From NCBI GenBank assembly GCA_937981555.1, contig CALJOK010000012.1, forward strand, positions 62,001 through 126,000: DNA of 64,000 nucleotides. Reading direction: 5' to 3'. Every line of letters begins with the position of its first letter. Positions within the stretch are counted from its first letter, which is position 1. The DNA is from an uncultured Saprospiraceae bacterium. Its GTDB lineage: Bacteria > Bacteroidota > Bacteroidia > Chitinophagales > Saprospiraceae. Positions 53,102 through 61,517 of the stretch are shown here, one piece after another. A program made the position numbers and the translations under genes. A model generated the notes under the pieces. It was not told the DNA's origin, did not search any database, and worked only from the letters and a program-made list of their open reading frames with translations.

Positions 53102-54163
53102 ATGGAAGCGAGTAGAGAACTTCTTTTCTTTTTCAGCGCATTGGGCGCATTCAACGGATTACTGTTGAGTGCCTATTTTTTCTTTTTTGCCAAACCAAAA
53201 CATATTTCCAATTATTTTCTAGGCGCATTATTATTGGCTCTGAGTATTCGAATTGGCAAATCAGTTTTTTATTATTTCAATCCAGATTTATCTGCCCATT
53301 TTTTACAAGTTGGTATTTCGGCCTGTGCCTTTATCGGGCCTTCCTTATATTTTTATTTAAAATCCATGACCACCCCCAATCGCGAAATGACCATCAATTG
53401 GAAATATCATTTCGGTGGACTTTTGCTCATCGTATTGGTGATTGGTTACTTGTATCCTTGGGTCAGCAATATGGAATTGTGGGGATGTTATTTTATAAAT
53501 ATGGTTTATTACGAATGGTTGGCTTATATCATCGCTTCAGCATTTTTGATTCGTCCCATCTTTCAAAAATTAATTTCCAGAAAAGAAAAATTACAAGGTG
53601 TTGAAATTTGGATGGCAAGTATTTTTGTAGGAAACTTTTTGATATGGTTGGCCTATTTTACGGTTCAATATACTTCCTATATTGTTGGAGCATTATCGTT
53701 TTCATTTATCTTATACCTCCTCATTTTATTTTTGTTTTTAAATAAAAAAAAGGGGTCAGTTTTCTTCCAGGAAGCCTCCGCTAACAAACCTAAATATGGC
53801 GATAAAAAAATCGAACAGGAGGAAGCTAAATCGTTGATTGAAAAATTGGAAAAAATAATGACCGAGGAAGATTTATTTAAAAACCCAAATTTGAAATTAC
53901 CAGAACTAGCTCAAAAAATGAATATTCTTCCTCATACTTTGTCGCAATTAATGAACGATAATTTAGGGAAAAATTTCTCTTCCTTCCTCAATGAATATCG
54001 GATTACCGCAGCCAAAAAAATGTTACAAACTCATACTAATTTTAGCCTCGATGCTATCGCTTATGAGTGCGGATATAATTCCAAATCTACTTTTTATGCT
54101 TCTTTCAAAAAGGCAACTGGCACTACTCCTGCTAAATTTCAAGCACAATTTACAAATCTTTAA
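53102..54163 (+). CDS. 7TM-AraC family transcriptional regulator, copy 2
   Basis: Paralogue of the protein at 50229 with the same 353-aa length. It has seven to eight TM helices followed by an AraC HTH pair (LPELAQKMNILPHTLSQLMN ... FSLDAIAYECGYNSKSTFYA). The 5' ends of the two genes share a stretch of nearly 40 identical bases (53119-53156 against 50247-50284), showing fairly recent duplication or conversion, while the rest has diverged. It is followed by a second lumazine-binding-like gene and a beta-lactamase-fold gene. Confidence 0.9.
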   Translation: MEASRELLFFFSALGAFNGLLLSAYFFFFAKPKHISNYFLGALLLALSIRIGKSVFYYFNPDLSAHFLQVGISACAFIGPSLYFYLKSMTTPNREMTINWKYHFGGLLLIVLVIGYLYPWVSNMELWGCYFINMVYYEWLAYIIASAFLIRPIFQKLISRKEKLQGVEIWMASIFVGNFLIWLAYFTVQYTSYIVGALSFSFILYLLILFLFLNKKKGSVFFQEASANKPKYGDKKIEQEEAKSLIEKLEKIMTEEDLFKNPNLKLPELAQKMNILPHTLSQLMNDNLGKNFSSFLNEYRITAAKKMLQTHTNFSLDAIAYECGYNSKSTFYASFKKATGTTPAKFQAQFTNL

Positions 54164-54314
54164 CACTTGCCAGACCTCTTGAATTCATTGACTTCTTTCA
54201 ATTTTTTCATTCCGAATTTATAAATTTGGATTCCTACTTTATGGAAAAATAACAACTTCTCATTCTAGACTTTTAATATTGTATTTTATTATCTCATAAA
54301 AAACAATCATTAAA

Positions 54315-54755
54315 ATGAAGAACTCTTTCAGTTGTATTTTCCTCTTCCTTTTTACATTTAATTTATTTGCTCAAACCGAAAATTCAAAATCAGAATTCGA
54401 GCAAATTACTTCCACATTGATGGACTATATTGAAGGAACTGCCAATGGCGAACCTGCCCGAGTAAAACGTGCTTTTCATAAAGACCTTAACCTTTATCAT
54501 GTCGGAAGTGATAGTTTAGTCACTTGGTCTGGACAAGGTTATACTGATAGAATTAAAGAAGGTAAAAAGAGTAATCGTATTGGGAAAATTGTTTCTATCG
54601 ACTTTGAAAATAATGCTGCTATGGCAAAAGTCGAAATAGATATGCCTGGCCCAAAAAGAATTTATACTGATTATTTTTTGCTCTTAAAAGTCGAAGGTAG
54701 ATGGCAGATAATTCATAAGTCTTTTACTTACGTGGATTACCCTGGACAAAAGTAA
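54315..54755 (+). CDS. Lumazine-binding-like (NTF2-like) secreted protein, copy 2
   Basis: A signal peptide (ending LFAQ, not a lipobox) and an NTF2-like domain: LMDYIEGTANGEPARVKRAF, a LYHVGSDSLVTWSGQGYTDR core and YTDYFLLLKVEGRWQIIHKS. It is homologous to the protein at 52605, but soluble-periplasmic or exported rather than lipid-anchored. It precedes the beta-lactamase-fold gene by 53 bp. Confidence 0.83.
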   Translation: MKNSFSCIFLFLFTFNLFAQTENSKSEFEQITSTLMDYIEGTANGEPARVKRAFHKDLNLYHVGSDSLVTWSGQGYTDRIKEGKKSNRIGKIVSIDFENNAAMAKVEIDMPGPKRIYTDYFLLLKVEGRWQIIHKSFTYVDYPGQK

Positions 54756-54808
54756 TCGTAATTAGTATTTTCAAAATTCCCACTCAATTCAATTAAAAAA
54801 ATAAAACA

Positions 54809-56545
54809 ATGATAAACTTCAATTTCCCTAAAAACTTATTTCACGCTCTATTATTAATTCTCGCCTTATTGCTTTCTCTCTTCGGAAACGCCCAAGATTT
54901 AAAACTACAGCCAATCGAAAAAGATATTGATAAAGTTTTTGAAAAATGGAATCATGATGACCAACCAGGAATTGCAGCTGGTATAATTAGCAATGGCAAA
55001 GTGATTTACAAAAAAGGATTCGGAGCAGCTAATTTGGAACATAATATCCCGATCTCAACTTCGACCATTTTTCATGCTGGCAATTGGAATCGACAGTTTA
55101 CTGCCTTTGCAATTATATTGTTAGAAGACCAAGGCAAATTGTCTTTGCAAGATGATATTAGAAAATATATTCCTGAGATTCCTGACTTTGGAAAAAAAAT
55201 CACCTTGCATCATCTGTTATCTCATACAAGTGGATTAGATGATTATGCAGTACTAAAACCTTTGGCAGGCTGGAACGACGATGATACTTTTACCAAACAA
55301 CATGCTTTCCATTTTTTAAAAAATCAAAAGAAACTAAACCATAATCCAGGCGAAAAATATCAAATAAATAGAACTGGTTCCATGGTTCTCGAAGATGTGG
55401 TCGCAATTGTTTCTGGAAAATCCTATGCTCAATTTGTAGAGGAAGAAATCTTTGCACCGTTAAATATGAAGCATACGTTTGTTTTAGAACATGAAGGGAA
55501 AATTATTTCAAACAAAGCAACAGGATATCGCACCAATGGAAAATATTTTAAAATTATTCCTTCCCATTTTGCACCGGTTGGCCCTTCAGATTTGTACACT
55601 AACATTGATGATATTTTAAAATGGATTTCCAATTTTCGAAATCCAAAAGTAGGAAATACTGCTATCATCAATAAGATGGATACTCCCGTTCTACTTAAAA
55701 ATAAACCTGTAGAATTAAAAAATGGAGCTTTGTATTTAGGACAACATCGACATTGGAATTTCAAGGGAACAAATAAATTATACATTATCGGAGATATTGG
55801 TGGGTATGCTTGCAAAATTGTTCGCTTCCCTGATCAAGATTTTTCAGCAGTAGTTTTAGGAAATGATGGTGCCTACAATGGTTACTCAACTAGCTTTTTA
55901 GCAGACTTGTTTTTGGAAAAATATTACCCTAATCCTCCAGTTCATATTACATCTTCATCAGATCAAAAAGAAGTTGCTTTAAAAAAACTAAGTGCTTCAC
56001 AAATGAAAAAGGCAGAAGGAACCTACTGGAATAGTGATCGGTTTTTCACTACAAAAATTGAATTACAAAATGATACTTTACGATATTCTCAGGTGGATTT
56101 TAATTGGAAAACAGAATTAGAAATCGTTGATGAAAATACTTTTCACTTAGTTGATGGGGGAAATTTAATTAAATTAAAAAACAATAATGGTAAAAAAGAA
56201 ATTACCATCACACTTGGAGATGGCACCCGCTTGATATCTAATTTTTATTCAAAAAATGAAAACTGGGCAAATGATTTATCTGTTTTTGTAGGAACTTATT
56301 ATTCTGAAAAACTAGGTACTTCTTACGTTTTTGAAATTGAAGATGGAAAATTAATTGCCTCGCATATTCGTTTGCAAAATATTATTTTCACTCCACTTGT
56401 TGAAAATACTTTCCAAGGTAGCAACCCTGATTTTTTAGAAATCACTTTTGAAAAAGATCAAAACATTATTACAGGCTTTCAACTAAGAAATAGAAAATTG
56501 AAAAATATAACGTTTAAAAAGATGAAAGCAGGAATGGAAAATTAA
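54809..56545 (+). CDS. Beta-lactamase-fold (serine hydrolase family) protein lacking catalytic motifs
   Basis: A signal peptide is followed by a class C beta-lactamase/PBP-like domain (about residues 35-380). The family frame is clear (STIFHAGNWNRQFTAFAIIL, LHHLLSHTSGLDDY, VSGKSYAQFVEEEIFAPLNM, FPDQDFSAVVLGND), but the catalytic SxxK reads NWNR (Asn92-Arg95), the YxN motif is replaced by residues around INR, and the HxG motif by IGG. The C-terminal 190 residues form a lipocalin-like or DUF3471-like beta domain. The protein is predicted to be catalytically dead, perhaps a binding protein, in contrast to the intact homologous domain at 10947-13889. Confidence 0.85.
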   Translation: MINFNFPKNLFHALLLILALLLSLFGNAQDLKLQPIEKDIDKVFEKWNHDDQPGIAAGIISNGKVIYKKGFGAANLEHNIPISTSTIFHAGNWNRQFTAFAIILLEDQGKLSLQDDIRKYIPEIPDFGKKITLHHLLSHTSGLDDYAVLKPLAGWNDDDTFTKQHAFHFLKNQKKLNHNPGEKYQINRTGSMVLEDVVAIVSGKSYAQFVEEEIFAPLNMKHTFVLEHEGKIISNKATGYRTNGKYFKIIPSHFAPVGPSDLYTNIDDILKWISNFRNPKVGNTAIINKMDTPVLLKNKPVELKNGALYLGQHRHWNFKGTNKLYIIGDIGGYACKIVRFPDQDFSAVVLGNDGAYNGYSTSFLADLFLEKYYPNPPVHITSSSDQKEVALKKLSASQMKKAEGTYWNSDRFFTTKIELQNDTLRYSQVDFNWKTELEIVDENTFHLVDGGNLIKLKNNNGKKEITITLGDGTRLISNFYSKNENWANDLSVFVGTYYSEKLGTSYVFEIEDGKLIASHIRLQNIIFTPLVENTFQGSNPDFLEITFEKDQNIITGFQLRNRKLKNITFKKMKAGMEN

Positions 56546-56563
56546 TTTTAAAACATGAAATAG

Positions 56564-56597
56564 GAGGGGTAATTTTAGTCCATAAAATTACCCCCTC
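56564..56597 (+). terminator. Hairpin after the beta-lactamase-fold gene
   Basis: GAGGGGTAATTTT and the matching AAAATTACCCCCTC arm pair around an 8-nt loop. A weak T-tract follows. The remaining sequence up to 56821 is AT-rich and no further feature was recognised. Confidence 0.6.
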
Positions 56598-56821
56598 TAA
56601 ATAGATGTTTTTGGAGGCTCCTAAAAAATTAAGCCTTTGATTTTATTCAATGTAATATGTTCACATCTTCCTAAATCATGATGCGAACAAGACAAATCGT
56701 AATAATATAATTATCTATATGGAAAGTATTTTACCAATAAAAATATAGTGGTTAAAAAAATTAAACATTTTGTTTTTAGCTTTACAAAAGCTAAAACTTG
56801 AATATTTATAAAGCCACTACA

Positions 56822-58600
56822 ATGATGAATTTTAAAACTACCCTTTCCTGTATTTTAATTTTTTGCTACATCAATTTTTTTGCTCAGAATGCAGGTGACC
56901 AATTATTTGAAGATACTTATCTTCATCAAATCACGATTGATTCTGATGACTTCAACAACAAAGCAGATTTCATTCTTGGACTGAACAACATTGAATACAT
57001 TTTGGTTAGTTTAACCATTGATGGACAAGTTTTAGACTCTGTTGGTATTCGAAAGAAAGGTGGAATTTCTTCTACTGACCTAACTAAACCACCCATAAAA
57101 GTGGACATTAATAAATTTGTAAGTGGGCAAAAAATTGATGGATTAAAAAAATTCAACCTCCAAAATAATTTTAGTGATGATATAATACAACGGGACAAAA
57201 TTGCTTATGACCTTTACAGACGAGCAGGAGTTCTTGCGCCACGAGCGACCTATGCTGAAGTGTTTTTTAAAAATGAACCACTAGGGATCTATACTATGAT
57301 CGACCAAATAGATCTCACCTTTTTAAAAGAAAACTTTGCTTCAGACCAAGGTTCTCTTATCAAAGGAACTTTCAGTTCTGTGGAACTAAAGTATGGTGAC
57401 ATGATTGATTACACCAATTATATTGACAATGCTAATGCTCTCAACTTTGGAGATTATGTCAATCTAGAAACTTACTTAAAACTTTTGGCTATTGATGTTT
57501 TAATAGAAGATTGGGATAGTTATGGTTATGAAAGACATAATTATTATGTTTATTATGAGCCGAAGAGTGAGCGAATAAATTTTATCACTTGGGATCATAA
57601 TTTTGCTTTTGACCTTTTCAATAGTTATGCTAATCGGTTGTATCCCAAAGCAGATACTAACATCATCAATCACCCACCTATCAAAGCTATGTACCAATCA
57701 ACCATGTGTGATTTATTGCAATATTTGATTACTGACTCCTATATTGATAGTTTTCTTTTACACAATGAAACTTTGCTTATTAGTAATAATAGCTCAGTTT
57801 CGATTCCTTCCTCTCTTCCATTAAATCAATACTTGAAGGACAACAGACAATGGTTGCTTAATGAATTAGCGAACGAGGGCGTGGCTTGTGAAGACCTTTC
57901 TTTTGATTACAATCAGAATGATATTGTCATCAATGAGTTTGTGGCAAAAAGCGATAGTATCAACGGAGTGCAAGAACCTGATGGAGGTTACCCTGATTGG
58001 ATTGAACTTTATAACAATACAAATACGGACATTGTATTGGACGAAAAATTCTACCTAAGTGATGATAAAGATTTCCCAAAAAAATGGAATTTTCCAAACG
58101 ACGTCATTTTACCAGCCAATGGATACCTCATAGTTTGGGCTGACCGTGATGTTCATCAAAGTGGTATTCATACCAATTTTAAAATAGGAAAAGATGGTGG
58201 CGAGTTGTTAATGACTTATGAAGATTTGACCGAGATTCAAAATATTAATTATAGTGAACAACTCCTGAACCTTAGCTATTCTAGAATTCCAAATGGTACT
58301 GGAAATTTCATCATCCAAGCTCCTTCTTTTAATCTCAATAATGAAACAATGATTGCTACAGATGATCCTTCACAAACAGAAATAAAAATCTTCCCTAATC
58401 CAACATTTGATTTCCTTTGGATAAAATCTAAAAACACTATTGAACAAATTGAACTATATAATGCTATCGGTCAATCTGTATTAAAAATTGAATCTCCTAA
58501 TTTCCCAGTAGATGTGAGTAGTTTAAAGGTGGGACAATATTTTTTAAAAATAAAAACAAATAAAGAGAAGGTTACGATACAGGCTTTGATTAAACAATAG
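56822..58600 (+). CDS. CotH kinase / lamin-tail domain protein with T9SS sorting domain
   Basis: A signal peptide (ending FFAQ) is followed by a CotH-like domain (residues about 30-330: RKKGGISSTDLTKPPIKVDI, DKIAYDLYRRAGVLAPRATY, LLAIDVLIEDWDSYGYERHN, INFITWDHNFAFD), a lamin-tail domain (DIVINEFVAKSD, PDWIELYNNTNTDIVLDE) and a type A T9SS sorting domain (IFPNPTFDF ... GQYFLKI). CotH proteins are atypical protein kinases of spore coats, and the WDHNF loop carries the catalytic Asp region. Secreted homologues are common in Bacteroidota. An in-frame TTG eight codons upstream is an alternative start. Confidence 0.87.
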   Translation: MMNFKTTLSCILIFCYINFFAQNAGDQLFEDTYLHQITIDSDDFNNKADFILGLNNIEYILVSLTIDGQVLDSVGIRKKGGISSTDLTKPPIKVDINKFVSGQKIDGLKKFNLQNNFSDDIIQRDKIAYDLYRRAGVLAPRATYAEVFFKNEPLGIYTMIDQIDLTFLKENFASDQGSLIKGTFSSVELKYGDMIDYTNYIDNANALNFGDYVNLETYLKLLAIDVLIEDWDSYGYERHNYYVYYEPKSERINFITWDHNFAFDLFNSYANRLYPKADTNIINHPPIKAMYQSTMCDLLQYLITDSYIDSFLLHNETLLISNNSSVSIPSSLPLNQYLKDNRQWLLNELANEGVACEDLSFDYNQNDIVINEFVAKSDSINGVQEPDGGYPDWIELYNNTNTDIVLDEKFYLSDDKDFPKKWNFPNDVILPANGYLIVWADRDVHQSGIHTNFKIGKDGGELLMTYEDLTEIQNINYSEQLLNLSYSRIPNGTGNFIIQAPSFNLNNETMIATDDPSQTEIKIFPNPTFDFLWIKSKNTIEQIELYNAIGQSVLKIESPNFPVDVSSLKVGQYFLKIKTNKEKVTIQALIKQ

Positions 58601-58606
58601 GTTTCT

Positions 58607-59104
58607 TCATGTATTAATTACATCAATCAAACCTTTATTTCTATTTCTTAAATCAATTCCTCCTTCCAAAATGGATTTTATATTAGCTAAATAAAAAGTC
58701 CATCCTCTCGAACAACCTAAATGCAGGTTGACAATAGACTCTTCATCAATTGGAATATTTTCTTGGCATAATTCGACCACATTTTCTCCTGCCTCTTCTT
58801 GGATGGTTACTGTCACGGGGCAATCAAAAAAAGTAAATTGCAACCTGTCTTTTCCATTCGTCGCCAATACTTTTCCATTTGCGACAAAGTCACTACCATG
58901 CCACATCCATTCATAAATATCGCCAGTTTGGATAGTATCATTTTTGGCTCTCAATGAATTATTGGTTGTATGAAATTCCGCTTTACAAAGAAACCATTTT
59001 TCTAAATCCTCTTGTTTTGTCCAAGCATCAAAAATGGTTTGGGTGTTGGCATTAATGTTAATTCGTTTGGAGAATCTTGACCAATCATATTTTTTTTGAA
59101 TCAT
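58607..59104 (-). CDS. SRPBCC/AHSA1-domain protein
   Basis: A 165-aa protein with the Bet v1-like fold of AHSA1 relatives: KRININANTQTIFDAWTKQE, LEKWFLCKAEF, YEWMWHGSDF and HLGCSRGWTFYLANIKSILE. These bind hydrophobic ligands or assist as co-chaperones. It is the last gene of a three-gene leftward group behind two small membrane proteins, 30 bp after the second. Confidence 0.87.
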   Translation of the reverse strand: MIQKKYDWSRFSKRININANTQTIFDAWTKQEDLEKWFLCKAEFHTTNNSLRAKNDTIQTGDIYEWMWHGSDFVANGKVLATNGKDRLQFTFFDCPVTVTIQEEAGENVVELCQENIPIDEESIVNLHLGCSRGWTFYLANIKSILEGGIDLRNRNKGLIDVINT

Positions 59105-59134
59105 GATATTTTATTTATTTTCCGGGGAATGCTT

Positions 59135-59545
59135 TTACATGAATTGTAAAATGATTGCTCCACCAAATAAAAACAAACCAACTACACCTCCATATATTTG
59201 CACTTTCTCAAAGAAATTTTTCCCCATGTAAATTACTAAAATCATGACTAAAAAATTTACCATACAAATTGAAAGTGGAGGATGAGCATTGCTACCCAAT
59301 TCATACAAAGCCAAAATATTGACAATGCCAACAACAGCCATTAAAAGTCCAAATCCTAAACTGAAGCCTTGCCACAGTTTCCAGACTTCTGATTTTTTTT
59401 TCATTAGATCTATAGTTGTAGCTAGTTTAATTTTTCGCTCGGCTGCTGGGGAAACCAATTCTTTAAAATGAACCAACGTGTGAAGTGTCCCGACGAGAAT
59501 AAAAAATGAACTTCCGATGAGATAAAGGATTCGTGTAATTTCCAT
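59135..59545 (-). CDS. Small four-TM membrane protein (136 aa)
   Basis: Four TM helices with TRILYLIGSSFFILVGTLHTLVH at the start and SEVWKLWQGFSLGFGLLMAV in the middle. I recognise the HxxxH-containing first helix and WxxxxGFSxxFG pattern from a family of small bacterial membrane proteins (LIC_13387-like), of unknown function. It lies 10 bp after the preceding gene, in the same operon. Confidence 0.72.
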   Translation of the reverse strand: MEITRILYLIGSSFFILVGTLHTLVHFKELVSPAAERKIKLATTIDLMKKKSEVWKLWQGFSLGFGLLMAVVGIVNILALYELGSNAHPPLSICMVNFLVMILVIYMGKNFFEKVQIYGGVVGLFLFGGAIILQFM

Positions 59546-59555
59546 AACTTTTATT

Positions 59556-59906
59556 TTAAATAATTAAACATAGTCCAAGCACAATTTCCACTACTATAAA
59601 TCTTATTCCAACTCTAGAAAAAGCATTGTCCATCCAAAGAGAAAGGCTTCGACAAAAGGCTGCACCAAAGTATCCTATTGCCAACATTTGGAAAACTTCT
59701 GGTGTTTGACTCCAAGCAACAAAGCTACCCAAACTAATATTAAGACCTCCATATATTGCTTTTATTTCCGAGTATCCTCGTTTGCCTTTAGGTACCAGTC
59801 CAACTAATTTTGCTGTGGCATGAGGTTTAAAGAAAGCCCATACTCCAAAGGCTGCGGTGAATATTGCTCCGAATAAATTGACTATCAATTCCATAATAAA
59901 ATTCAT
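59556..59906 (-). CDS. Small membrane protein, DUF4345-like (116 aa)
   Basis: Four TM helices, with EIKAIYGGLNISLGSFVAWS in the second and FCRSLSLWMDN in the third loop, as in DUF4345-type proteins. It is the first gene of the three-gene operon, with a -7 element 17 bp before its ATG. Function unknown. Confidence 0.72.
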   Translation of the reverse strand: MNFIMELIVNLFGAIFTAAFGVWAFFKPHATAKLVGLVPKGKRGYSEIKAIYGGLNISLGSFVAWSQTPEVFQMLAIGYFGAAFCRSLSLWMDNAFSRVGIRFIVVEIVLGLCLII

Positions 59907-59922
59907 TTTGGTGATGAAATGA

Positions 59923-59930
59923 CAAATCTA
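59923..59930 (-). promoter_or_regulatory. Bacteroidota -7 element (TAGATTTG)
   Basis: A minus-strand TAnnTTTG match directly upstream of the three-gene membrane-protein/SRPBCC operon. Confidence 0.5.
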
Positions 59931-60010
59931 TTCAAAGTAAAAAACAAAGTCGATTGACCTATGTTAAGAAATAAATAACAATACAATTACATTAAAAAAA
60001 AACACTTACT

Positions 60011-60589
60011 CTACTCCTTCTTAGTCAATTTTTTCCGAATACGGCTAAGGCTCTCAGGTTTTATCCCAATGTATTGAGCAATGTAATATTGAGGAATCCG
60101 ATGAATCAATTGAGGTTGATCATTTACAATTGCTAGATATTTTTCCTCCGCTGACTCCAACAATAAAGAAGCAGTTCTTTTTTCTTTTTTTAAATATAAT
60201 TTTTCAAAAAACGTTTTTGCCAATGTATCCCAATTGGGAAGTTGCTCTCCTAAAATATCAATATCCTTTTTTGAAACCACCAACAATTCACAACTTTCCA
60301 AGGCTTGAATGCTTGCCTTTGAAGGCAACTGCGAAATAAAACTTTGATAATCTGAAGCCCATTGTCCTTCAAAGAAAAATTGGTTGATCCGCTCCTCCTC
60401 ATTTTTTTTATAAAAACTTCGTAAAATACCTTCTTCAATAAATGCTTCAAATTCACAAACTTCACCTTCCCGAAGTAATAATTCCATTGCATCCAATTTC
60501 CTCTTTTTAAGCTTGCTTAAAGAGAATTGCTTTTGTTCTATTGTCCAGGGAATTTTTTGGAGCTGGCGAGTCAATAAATTATCATTCAT
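60011..60589 (-). CDS. Crp/Fnr family transcriptional regulator
   Basis: An N-terminal cyclic-nucleotide-binding-like beta-roll (LLREGEVCEFEAFIEEGILR, ALESCELLVVSKKDI) and a C-terminal winged HTH (RIPQYYIAQYIGIKPESLSR). No Fnr-type Cys cluster is present. It lies 104 bp upstream of the three-gene operon on the same strand and may regulate it. 192 aa is normal for the Bacteroidota subgroup. Confidence 0.9.
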   Translation of the reverse strand: MNDNLLTRQLQKIPWTIEQKQFSLSKLKKRKLDAMELLLREGEVCEFEAFIEEGILRSFYKKNEEERINQFFFEGQWASDYQSFISQLPSKASIQALESCELLVVSKKDIDILGEQLPNWDTLAKTFFEKLYLKKEKRTASLLLESAEEKYLAIVNDQPQLIHRIPQYYIAQYIGIKPESLSRIRKKLTKKE

Positions 60590-60722
60590 TTTTTTAAAGT
60601 AAACTTAATGTTTTTTTTAAATAATTATGTCTTCAATAAGTTTTGGATTCTGTTCTAAAAAAATTTAGATACTTGCAAACCATCGGTAGAAGTATTTCGA
60701 TTTTGTACTGAGACATAAAACA

Positions 60723-60730
60723 CAAAGATA
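60723..60730 (-). promoter_or_regulatory. Possible -7 element (TATCTTTG) of the Crp/Fnr gene
   Basis: A minus-strand TAnnTTTG match immediately past the tRNA-array terminator, giving the regulator a leader of about 125 nt. Confidence 0.5.
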
Positions 60731-60765
60731 AAAGTGATGCTAATTTTCATCAACACCACTTTTAT
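60728..60765 (-). terminator. Terminator of the tRNA array
   Basis: ATAAAAGTG (60728-60736) and CACTTTTAT (60757-60765) form a perfect 9-bp stem, with inner complementarity (GATG/CATC). On the minus strand a T-containing tract follows. It is the first terminator-like structure downstream of the leftward tRNA genes. Confidence 0.65.
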
Positions 60766-60799
60766 TAAAACCAACTTTTTCTTTTCCAATAATGAATTG

Positions 60800-60873
60800 T
60801 ACTCCTGACGGGGTTCGAACCCGCAATCTCTGCCGTGAAAGGGCAACGACTTAACCAGTTTGTCCACAGGAGC
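60800..60873 (-). tRNA. tRNA-Glu (UUC)
   Basis: Acceptor GCTCCTG pairs with CAGGAGT (one G-U), discriminator A. GAC/GTC D-stem, anticodon loop CTTTCAC, T-loop TTCGAAC. It is the last gene of the array in the direction of transcription, and CCA is not encoded. Confidence 0.92.
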
Positions 60874-60915
60874 ATGTGAGAATTCAGAATATCCAATCTC
60901 CAAGTATTCCCAAAG

Positions 60916-60988
60916 TTACCCCGATAGGAATCGAACCTACAACCCACGACTTAAAAGGTCGTTGCTCTGCCAGTTAAGCTACGAGGTA
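60916..60988 (-). tRNA. tRNA-Lys (UUU), copy 1
   Basis: Acceptor TACCTCG/CGGGGTA, discriminator A, anticodon stem ACGAC/GTCGT with loop CTTTTAA, T-loop TTCGATT. A second Lys-UUU gene in the array (63327) shares the acceptor but differs in the stems. Confidence 0.92.
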
Positions 60989-61010
60989 ATTTTAAAATTT
61001 GTCAATCATG

Positions 61011-61081
61011 CGAGAGTATAAGGATTCGAACCTTAGCGTAACGGTTTTGGAGACCATCCGACACAGCCTACGCTTACTCCC
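61011..61081 (-). tRNA. tRNA-Trp (CCA), atypical D-arm
   Basis: Acceptor GGGAGTA/TACTCTC, discriminator G (usual for Trp), anticodon stem ATGGT/ACCGT with loop CTCCAAA, T-arm TAAGG/CCTTA. Only 71 nt. I could not fold a normal D-stem, so it is divergent from host-type tRNA-Trp. Confidence 0.8.
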
Positions 61082-61104
61082 ATTTTAATTCAAAGATGAA
61101 TTTG

Positions 61105-61175
61105 TCATCTTGCTAGGATTCGAACCTAGACCGCAACATTCAAAGTGTTGCATGCTACCATTACACCACAAGACA
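61105..61175 (-). tRNA. tRNA-Gln (UUG)
   Basis: Acceptor TGTCTTG/CAAGATG with two G-U pairs, discriminator A, anticodon stem CAACA/TGTTG with loop CTTTGAA, T-arm CTAGG/CCTAG. 71 nt. Confidence 0.9.
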
Positions 61176-61223
61176 ATTTTAGTCTTGTTGCTGGATTTTA
61201 TTTTTCATCATAAAAAAATTTAG

Positions 61224-61297
61224 TTGCGCAGAAGGGACTCGAACCCTTAGCTCAGGCTTATGAGACCCGAATGTTTAACCAGTTACACTACCGCGCA
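61224..61297 (-). tRNA. tRNA with CAU anticodon (probably elongator Met)
   Basis: Acceptor TGCGCGG/CTGCGCA is paired at position 1-72 (T-A), arguing against an initiator tRNA. Anticodon loop CTCATAA, T-arm AAGGG/CCCTT, discriminator A. A lysidine-modified Ile2 is an alternative, but a UAU tRNA-Ile is also in this array. Confidence 0.88.
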
Positions 61298-61339
61298 TTA
61301 TTTTATTTGAGTACGTTTAATTTTTAAAAATACTCTTCG

Positions 61340-61411
61340 TGGCAACATGGGAATTGAACCCTACCCTCTGGTTTTTCAGACCAACGCTCTCACCTTGTGA
61401 GCTATGTCGCC
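61340..61411 (-). tRNA. tRNA-Phe (GAA), damaged T-stem
   Basis: Acceptor GGCGACA/TGTTGCC, D-stem GCTC/GAGC, anticodon stem TTGGT/ACCAG with loop CTGAAAA, discriminator A. The T-arm keeps only GGG/CCC around TTCAATT, and a base appears missing from the 3' side. Folding and function may be impaired. Confidence 0.82.
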
Positions 61412-61439
61412 ATATTTTATAACACTACATTTACAATTG

Positions 61440-61513
61440 TCTTGACGGACAGACTCGAACTATCATCTAACTGCATATAAGGCAGCGGCTCTGACCAATT
61501 GAGCTACATCAAG
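61440..61513 (-). tRNA. tRNA-Ile (UAU)
   Basis: Acceptor CTTGATG/CGTCAAG, discriminator A, D-stem GCTC/GAGC, anticodon stem GCTGC/GCAGT with loop CTTATAT giving anticodon UAU, T-arm GATAG/CTGTC. Most bacteria read AUA with a lysidine-modified CAU tRNA, so a genomic UAU is uncommon. Confidence 0.88.
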
Positions 61514-61517
61514 ATTA

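Noticed and set aside
54315-54755. Toxin-antitoxin or defence pair in the 52-56 kb region
   Set aside because: The small genes carry signal peptides and NTF2-like domains and pair with secreted effectors. Nothing resembles a nuclease, an antitoxin DNA-binding domain or a known defence gene.
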